Assembly: GCA_963933205.1 (NCBI GenBank)
Contig: CAWVTK010000118.1
Location: 1 to 6,123, forward strand
Source: UBA6772 sp963933205
GTDB taxonomy: Bacteria > Bacteroidota > Bacteroidia > Flavobacteriales > UBA7430
Reading direction: 5' to 3'
Length of the DNA: 6,123 bases
In this document: in pieces, positions 1-5,200 of the stretch
Layout: each line of letters starts with the position of its first letter
How positions within the stretch are numbered: position 1 is the stretch's first letter
Notes under the pieces: generated by a model
The model's database searches: none
What the model was told of the DNA's origin: nothing
The model's input: the letters and a program-made list of their open reading frames with translations, nothing else
Program-made: the position numbers and the translations under genes

Positions 1-52
1 GGTCTTTCTGAAAAATAGTAGCCTCTTGCAGGCTAAGAATCGGTTTATTCAT
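1..52 (-). CDS. ftsE: FtsE-like ABC ATPase, N-terminal fragment (cut by window edge)
   Basis: Reading the minus strand from the ATG at 52-50 gives 17 codons, MNKPILSLQEATIFQKD, still open at the window edge. This pattern (a short polar start, then P-hydrophobic-L-S-L-x-x-A-T-I-x-Q) is what I recall for FtsE of Bacteroidota. FtsE is the cytoplasmic ATPase that pairs with the membrane protein FtsX and couples ATP hydrolysis to cell-wall hydrolase activation at division. The Walker A, signature and Walker B motifs would lie outside the window, so the ATPase call rests only on N-terminal resemblance. Another ABC ATPase of the LolD/FtsE type is the main alternative. No Shine-Dalgarno or convincing promoter is visible upstream on the minus strand (53-180). 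The gene is divergent from the lipoprotein operon. Confidence 0.6.
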   Translation of the reverse strand, partial: MNKPILSLQEATIFQKD

Positions 53-173
53 GTCTTTTTTATTAAAGGCTAAAGCTAGCTATTTAATTTTAATCGTGCT
101 GTTTTTGTTTCTATTTTTTAATCAATACATGCAGAAAGAGAAGTATAAAAAAATCGTTTTTACAGTTAATTAA
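51..173 (+). CDS. Possible 40-residue membrane peptide (weak)
   Basis: An ATG at 51 opens 40 codons ending in TAA at 171-173. The product starts MSFLLKAKASYLILIVLF, continues with a Leu/Phe-rich run giving one plausible transmembrane segment at about residues 9-23, and ends in a Lys-rich tail. The positive start, hydrophobic core and charged tail would suit a single-span small membrane protein. Against it: it is short, lies in T-rich DNA where Phe/Leu-rich frames arise by chance, and has no ribosome binding site. Its start codon overlaps the oppositely oriented start of the FtsE-like gene by two bases (the palindrome CATG at 50-53), so its leader would lie inside that gene. I do not recognise a family. 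More likely than not this is the leader region of the FtsE-like gene. Confidence 0.2.
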   Translation: MSFLLKAKASYLILIVLFLFLFFNQYMQKEKYKKIVFTVN

Positions 174-303
174 ATACTGATATTATATAAAAAGCACTGA
201 TTAAAAAATTCGTTGATGAAAAATTCAATATTTGCAGCCCATTTACTTATAATCTATGAAAGCCAATCTCAAAGCGCTTTACAGCCATAAAATAATGCTG
301 CAT

Positions 304-353
304 TAACTGCGATGGTTTAAAAAGCTTTTGGCAAAATTGTTGCCATGCAGTTA
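304..353 (+). other. Imperfect RNA hairpin with a competing inner hairpin
   Basis: Bases 304-310 (TAACTGC) and 312-315 (ATGG) pair with 343-353 (CCATGCAGTTA), giving 11 base pairs interrupted only by a bulged G at 311. Within it, 329-334 (TGGCAA) can instead pair with 340-345 (TTGCCA) around a 5-base loop. The two pairings share bases 343-345 and so exclude each other. No T-run follows, so it is not an intrinsic terminator. It could be a structured leader or part of a small RNA; chance is also possible in AT-rich DNA. Whether it is transcribed is not known. Confidence 0.35.
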
Positions 354-413
354 TAGATATTGTCAGCAAAAACTAAGCTTATCCCGCTTATTAACTTGGA
401 CTGTTTCGTACAA

Positions 414-441
414 TTGCAAGAACGGTATAAGACCGTATAAT
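414..441 (+). promoter_or_regulatory. Candidate promoter for the lipoprotein-barrel operon
   Basis: TTGCAA at 414-419 and TATAAT at 436-441 are 16 bases apart. The bases after it (TATAATCTTTAG) also loosely resemble the Bacteroidota -7 element TAnnTTTG, with the TTG at 414-416 about 19 bases upstream. The fit to the Bacteroidota consensus is imperfect, having one extra base and no final G in register. A near-direct repeat, CGGTATAA at 423-430 and CCGTATAA at 433-440, together with the inverted pair ACGGT/ACCGT (422-426, 432-436), overlaps the spacer and -10 region and could be an operator. A transcript from here would have a leader of about 65 bases. Confidence 0.3.
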
Positions 442-442
442 C

Positions 443-495
443 TTTAGTTTAAACAACTTGCTATTTCTTCATTTATTTAAATGGATTAAACTAAA
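443..495 (+). repeat. Nested inverted repeat in the operon leader
   Basis: TTTAGTTTAA at 443-452 is the exact reverse complement of TTAAACTAAA at 486-495. Between them lies a second inverted pair, CATTTA at 470-475 and TAAATG at 478-483. The whole structure ends 18 bases before the ATG of the lipoprotein gene. It directly adjoins the candidate -10 element, so it may act as a protein-binding site or as a leader RNA fold. The stems are AT-only or nearly so, so stability would be low. Confidence 0.35.
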
Positions 496-513
496 TTTAT
501 AAAAATTTAAAAA

Positions 514-888
514 ATGATGACACTAAAAAGATTTAGCTACTTGTTCGTTATTGTAAGTTTCGTTTTATTGGCAAGCTGCGAAAAGGATGAAACTAAAGAC
601 TCTGATGTGCTTACAGAATTCCCTATAATAGATAGCCTAACTACAAGCATGGTTGTTATGGAATTTGGAAGTACGTTACCTGCTGTTTTATCTTGCAGTG
701 CTACTGGAGGGAATTTAGAGTATTTATGGGAAGTTGACTTAGGAGAGCTCTTTGTTATGAATACTTCTGGATCGGAAGCCCAATACTCTGCCTCGCCTTG
801 TTGTATAGGAGAAAAAGTTATTACTTGTACCGTCTCAAACGATAAGGGATCTGCTAGCGAAAGCATTTTTTTAATGATTACAGAATAA
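514..888 (+). CDS. Ig-like lipoprotein, probably surface-exposed
   Basis: This 124-residue protein starts with a lipoprotein signal peptide: K5-R6, a hydrophobic core at residues 9-19, and lipobox L19-A20-S21-C22, so Cys22 is the predicted lipidated residue. The next residues, E-K-D-E, resemble the charged lipoprotein export signal known from Flavobacteriia that directs lipoproteins to the outer face of the outer membrane. The rest (about 35-124) looks like one Ig-fold domain. Cys61, Trp72 and Cys105 have the spacing of the Ig core disulfide and its packing Trp, and residues 102-114 (VITCTVSNDKGSA) match the F-G strand pattern. A vicinal pair Cys96-Cys97 lies in the loop before Cys105 and is unusual. 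A second ATG follows directly at 517; the upstream start is used here. The stop is 4 bases before the ATG of the next gene, so the two are almost certainly co-transcribed. I recognise no named family. A role as accessory or metal-binding partner of the downstream barrel is inferred only from context and cysteines. Confidence 0.85.
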   Translation: MMTLKRFSYLFVIVSFVLLASCEKDETKDSDVLTEFPIIDSLTTSMVVMEFGSTLPAVLSCSATGGNLEYLWEVDLGELFVMNTSGSEAQYSASPCCIGEKVITCTVSNDKGSASESIFLMITE

Positions 889-892
889 TTTG

Positions 893-2128
893 ATGTTTCG
901 TATTCTAGGCTTACTTAGTTTTCTAGGCTTTACACAACAAATAAATGCGCAATGCTGTTCTGCCGGAAACCCAGCTTCCACAAGTGGTTCTGGTGGGGTA
1001 AATAAAAACTACTTATTGGTTTCCGCTTCATACGTTCACAGTTATTCCGATACGTATTTCGAAGAAAATTCGGTTTATAATGGGGATGAGTGGTTAAGTC
1101 ATCTTGAAAAGTCCAAATTTCATTTTGGCTTACTTAATTTTTCTTACGGCTTAACAGATAAACTTTCAATTGCTACTGAATTTGGGTATTTTATAGCTAA
1201 ATCTATGGAATATACTTCTATAGACAACTCTAGAAATGCAGGTGGTTTAGGCGACGCTGCAGTAGATGTAAAGTACCAAATAGCCGATTTAAATAAACAA
1301 TTGACTACTGTTTTTGCCTCTGTAAAAACAACATTACCCATTGGAGAATTTGATAAGGTTGACCAAGGTGTAGTATTGCCCATCGATATACAGCCTTCTT
1401 CTGGGAGTTTTAGGTTGAATACCTCTATAAGTATCTACAAACGTTTTTACGGCTCTAAACTATCTTTAAACTCTTACATTTCGTCAGAGTTCTCTCAGCG
1501 TATTCATACCGAACGCACCGATTATAAGTATGGAAATTTATACACCCTTGTATTGGGTCTATCGCACAAAACCTCAAAAAAAGTAAGTACGGGTTTGGGT
1601 TTAAATTATACACACAGAGAAAAGGCGCTAAATAGGTCGGTAATTGTAGCTGCAACAGGAGGTGATTTTGTTAATATTCAACCTAGAATTAACTACAGGC
1701 TTCCAGACAACTTTAGTTTGATGTCTTCGCTAAACTTTCCAGTGTATAGAAACACGAACAGCATTCAACTTACCAATAAATTCATCTTTATACTTGGCGT
1801 ATCTAAAGGCTTTAGTCCAAAAACAATTAAACCGATTTTGGATAATGTTCTTTTAGATTCGTTTAATGAAAGTAGTTTTTTTGTAGACGGTATTTGTGGG
1901 ATGTGTAAAACTCGAATAGAAGACTTGGCTTATCGTGTAAAGGGAGTAAAATGGGCAGAATGGAGTTTAGAAACCAAACAACTAAATTTGAAGTTTGAAA
2001 ATGTCCCGAATACTGAAAAACTCGCTAAGATTCTTGCTAAAGCTGGCCACGACAACTGGCTGATAAGCGCCAAAGAGAAAGCATACAATGGCTTACATTC
2101 TTGTTGCAAATACCGATCTGAACATTAA
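893..2128 (+). CDS. Outer-membrane beta-barrel with C-terminal HMA-like metal-binding domain
   Basis: This 411-residue protein has a signal peptide (about 1-20, ending I-N-A-Q) and a mature N-terminus beginning with Cys21-Cys22-Ser-Ala-Gly. A lipobox is absent because the residue before Cys is Gln, so signal peptidase I is expected. Residues 40-305 alternate polar and hydrophobic positions as in a transmembrane beta-barrel. Blocks such as GLGDAAVDVKYQI (118-130) and TTLPIGEF (146-153) recall the outer-membrane transporter group that includes the phenol-degradation MetA-like proteins (PF13557). Residues 328-405 read as a heavy-metal-associated fold: a strand, then C335-G-M-C338 followed by K-T-R-I-E, KGVKWAEWS, and a closing YNGLHSCCKY containing Cys404-Cys405. 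The CxxC is shifted from the usual GMxCxxC to CGMC, a variant I recall from Bacteroidota. The start is placed at ATG 893; a TTG at 890 would add one residue and is unlikely. The gene lies 4 bases after the lipoprotein stop, with no Shine-Dalgarno. A role in sensing, binding or transporting copper or a similar metal is inferred. The barrel call is firmer than the substrate. Confidence 0.8.
   Translation: MFRILGLLSFLGFTQQINAQCCSAGNPASTSGSGGVNKNYLLVSASYVHSYSDTYFEENSVYNGDEWLSHLEKSKFHFGLLNFSYGLTDKLSIATEFGYFIAKSMEYTSIDNSRNAGGLGDAAVDVKYQIADLNKQLTTVFASVKTTLPIGEFDKVDQGVVLPIDIQPSSGSFRLNTSISIYKRFYGSKLSLNSYISSEFSQRIHTERTDYKYGNLYTLVLGLSHKTSKKVSTGLGLNYTHREKALNRSVIVAATGGDFVNIQPRINYRLPDNFSLMSSLNFPVYRNTNSIQLTNKFIFILGVSKGFSPKTIKPILDNVLLDSFNESSFFVDGICGMCKTRIEDLAYRVKGVKWAEWSLETKQLNLKFENVPNTEKLAKILAKAGHDNWLISAKEKAYNGLHSCCKYRSEH
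1874..2107 (+). other. HMA-like domain coding segment
   Basis: Residues 328-405 of the barrel protein. Metal-ligand candidates are Cys335 and Cys338 in CGMC, with Cys404-Cys405 near the end. Val352 and Trp357 fall in the usual strand after helix 1 (GVKWAEW), and Gly385-His386-Asp387 sits at the helix 2 to strand 4 turn, where HMA domains usually have GY. Known HMA domains bind Cu(I) and related soft metals through two Cys thiolates. A periplasmic location is expected for a domain hanging from the end of a barrel. Confidence 0.65.
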
Positions 2129-2245
2129 ATTTACTGCTTAGAGTACCTATTTTACCAATGTTAAATTACACGTTTGTTTTTTATACCGTTTTAATGGGTG
2201 CTCTTGTTCACTACTCATTAAAATTGAAAGCATTGTTTCTTACTC

Positions 2246-2281
2246 AAAAAAAAAGCTACTCCATGGAGTAGCTTTTTTTTT
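2246..2281. terminator. Bidirectional intrinsic terminator
   Basis: A perfect 36-base palindrome. Nine A residues (2246-2254) are followed by GCTACTC (2255-2261), loop CATG (2262-2265), GAGTAGC (2266-2272) and nine T residues (2273-2281). Read on either strand it forms a 7-bp GC-containing stem followed by a T9 run, extendable by A-T pairing. It lies 117 bases after the stop of the plus-strand operon and 17 bases beyond the stop of the minus-strand metalloprotease gene, so it can end transcription of both convergent units. The preceding 2129-2245 has no convincing gene. Confidence 0.92.
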
Positions 2282-2298
2282 AGGATTAGTATAATGTA

Positions 2299-5200
2299 TT
2301 AGTGCACTCTAAATTTTTGTACTTCAGAATACACATCACTTGTGAGTTTAATGAAGTAGATGCCACTGGCTAAATCTGATACATTAAAAGATACGGATGA
2401 ACTTCCTTTAACAAAAGTAGTATTGGCTAGTACCTTTACCATTTCTCCAAGAGAGTTGTACACCAAAACACTTGCTTTTGCATCAGCTAATAAAGAAATA
2501 GAGAGTGTTGTATTTGCTGAGCTTGGATTTGGGTAAACAGTAAAAGCATTGCCTACTGTCTTTAAGTTTAAAGATTCTAGTACTACAATCGAATTGTTTT
2601 CTAACACGGTAGATGCTGCACTAAACTGCACTGCAACTTCCTCTGCTTTGTTAGTAGACCAGTAATACAAATTGAATTTCGTGTGCAAGTCTTCTTCTTT
2701 AATCCAAAGAGTTAAAGCCATGGTTTGCTCGTTGTAAACAGCGCGGGCAATAATTTCGTTGTTTTGATTCTTAACCGCAATTTCATCACCAATAGTTAAT
2801 TCGCTTAACAAGTTTAAAGGAATGGCCAGATTCATATTAAACTCCGAAGTCTTAGGCGCATTGTAAAACTTATTGCTTAGGCTAGAACTTAGTCTAAGCT
2901 GAGGCAATACTATAGAATTGTCTGGATAGTTGAAATCTCTGGTTGTTTCCATGCGAATCTGATATCCTTTTCCAGGCTCCATATTCCCAATAGTGTTAAC
3001 ATTATACTCTGGCCAGTATACATTTCCAATACCGTCTTTTATTAGTGTTATATCCTCTTCTACCGCTTCCATTACACTCGTAATATCTGCAGCTTCTTTA
3101 CGTAAGTAACCTAAATAACTCCAACCTTCGTTTAAGGTTAAGGTGTAGTCGTTAGGATCTGCAAGTGCACCTCTAACCTGAAGGTTTACATCGGCATTCA
3201 TTTTAGCCTTGTAGGCTTTTCCAACCGTATGATCGCCAATATTATTTAAGTTATATTCTGGCCAAAATACGTTACCTACTTCATCTTTAGCTAAAAACAA
3301 ATCGCCCACTACTGGAGCAAATACATCTCCTATACTAGGAAAATCGGGAACGATGTAGGTAGAAATTAAGTTCCAACCTTCAAGCATTTCTATGTCGTGA
3401 GATACCGTGTTTGACAGTGCAGTAATTCCACTAATTCCATCCGTTGTGTATGTATCGCCATTTGGCATCATAGCATCGTAATCAGCCAGCGCTAACCTTA
3501 CTTCATTTAAGGAGGATTTCCAGGTTTTCCAAACAAGTTTCTCATCTGCTTGGAAGCCGTTAAACATTCCAGGATCTGCTCCGTACACGGTTAAAGTATT
3601 GGTAACTCCGGTATACATAAGTTTTCCCGCACAATAGTAAGCATCGTCTTGCCCTAAATAAAACACGCCTATATAGTCTCCTAATTCAATAGCTGCATCG
3701 TTTATCGTAATGTTGGCAGAGGAAGGTATAAGTACTATATGGTTGTTTGAAGTAATTTCTACATCCCAATTAGGTTCTGTTGGCGTTGGATACAAGCAAG
3801 ACTCATCGTCGGTATTTGCAAGTTCGTTGTAATTTAATGCATCCACATCCATACATCCATATACAAAGGCAATACAAGATCCATCTTCAGAGTTTGCTTC
3901 TTCGTTATAGTTCATGGCAGTTTCGTCTGTACAACCGTATACTACACCTATACATGAACCGTCATCGGAGTTTGCTAAAGGATTGAAATTAATTGCATCT
4001 TCATTGGTACATCCGAAGATTGGAGCGATACACGAACCATCGTCTATAATAGCCAAAGGGTTGTAGTTAACAGCTGTAATCTCTGTACAACCTGAGATGA
4101 CGCCTGTAACCTCTACCATTGCTGTTGCAATAAAGGCCCCCATAAAGGTATAAGCTGTAACGGTTACTTCATAAGTTCCATTTTCTTCATAGTAATGGTT
4201 TGGTTCAGGAGTACCGTAAGTGGTTCCGTCTCCCATATTCCAAAATAAATTAGATGGGTTTGGTAAGTCGTTTATTAAAGCCCAAAAGTGAAAGTTAGAA
4301 CCTGCGAGTTCTTCCCATTGAATAATTACTAAAGAAGTATAATCGCAAGAACCATCTTCAGAGTTTGCACTTGGATTAAAGTTATAAGCAAGAGAGTCTG
4401 TACAGCCTAGAATAAAGGAAATGCAAGAATTGTCTTCTATATTAGCCAAAGGGTTGTAATTAGAGGCCGTAGGGTCTGTACAACCTTCAATAGTACAAGA
4501 GCCATCATCTAAGGTAGCATCTTCATTAAAGTTAAGCCCATCTGGATTGGTACAACCAGAGATAATACAAGAGCCGTTGTCTGTATTTGCTGTTTCGTTA
4601 AAGTTATCTGCTTCTGGATTGGTACAACCAAAGGTTACAGGCACACAAGAATTGTCGTCTACATTAGCCGTAGGTTCGTAATTAAAAGCAGTAATGTCTG
4701 TACAACCAGGTATTTCTACTACATCTTCTTCGCCCGAGGTAAAACTGAAGGTTTCGCTAAACTCTGAGTCACCACAAGGGCTGTTTGCTTGAACATTCCA
4801 AAAGTATTCTGTTTCTGGTGCTAATAATGTTCCTAAAGAAAAGCTTGGGTTTTCAAGATCTACGATGTTTTGTATTACATCGATAAAATCTAGGTCTGTA
4901 GCTATTTGAAGCGTGTACGAATTTGCACTCGCTACTTCTTCCCAAGTAAAAGTAGGCGTCAAAGACACTCCAACTAGCGCAGCGGCTGGAGTACTTAGCG
5001 TTGTTGGTTCTGGTGTTCCTTCAAATACGGTTATCGTAATGTCTGCTAAGTGCGTAATGCCGTCTGCAGTACCCGAAATTTGCGCGGGAATTACAATTGC
5101 AGGAATCGGAAATGGAGAAGATATTGTTAAAGTAGAATTATCTCCAGGTGTTACGTTCTCTGGAACAAATACAGCAAGAATTCCATCTGGCACATCTGCT

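Larger units (their letters stand above)
174..513. other. Non-coding region upstream of the lipoprotein operon
   Basis: This 340-base stretch has no ORF I would defend; the longest ATG reading frames are very short, for example 16 codons at 256-306. It is not featureless. It contains a perfect 10-base palindrome at 271-280 (AAAGCGCTTT), an imperfect long stem at 304-353, another palindrome at 320-329 (AAAAGCTTTT), a promoter-like pair at 414-441 and a nested inverted repeat at 443-495. It may be the promoter and 5' leader of the operon, possibly with a small RNA. No tRNA-like cloverleaf or recognised riboswitch was seen. Confidence 0.5.

Noticed and set aside
53..180. A minus-strand promoter for the FtsE-like gene, with TAGCTTTA as a -7 element.
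   Set aside because: No TTG at the proper distance upstream; the match to TAnnTTTG is partial and expected by chance in this AT-rich stretch.
213..234. A TTG at 213-215 and AATATTTG at 227-234 resembling a Bacteroidota promoter.
   Set aside because: The spacing is about 11 bases instead of about 19, and the element starts with AA instead of TA, so the match is weak.
256..306. A 16-codon ORF starting MKANLKALYSHK in the upstream region.
   Set aside because: Too short, with no supporting context; it ends within the first arm of a hairpin and gives no family resemblance.
537..866. A 109-codon minus-strand frame opposite the lipoprotein gene; similar ones occur at 1144-1383 and 1455-1655 opposite the barrel gene.
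   Set aside because: Shadow frames of plus-strand genes that have clear signal peptides and domains; no independent support.
890..892. TTG as the start of the barrel gene.
   Set aside because: The ATG at 893 directly follows and gives the same signal peptide; an alternative start adds nothing.
2158..2271. A 37-codon plus-strand ORF (MLNYTFVFYTVLMGAL...) between the barrel gene and the terminator.
   Set aside because: It ends with its TAG inside the terminator stem and has no ribosome binding site; the hydrophobic look is expected from T-rich DNA.
3796..4707. Regularly spaced repeats suggesting a CRISPR array or minisatellite.
   Set aside because: The units are coding repeats with conserved amino acids and varied codons in one continuous frame, not near-identical DNA repeats with unique spacers.
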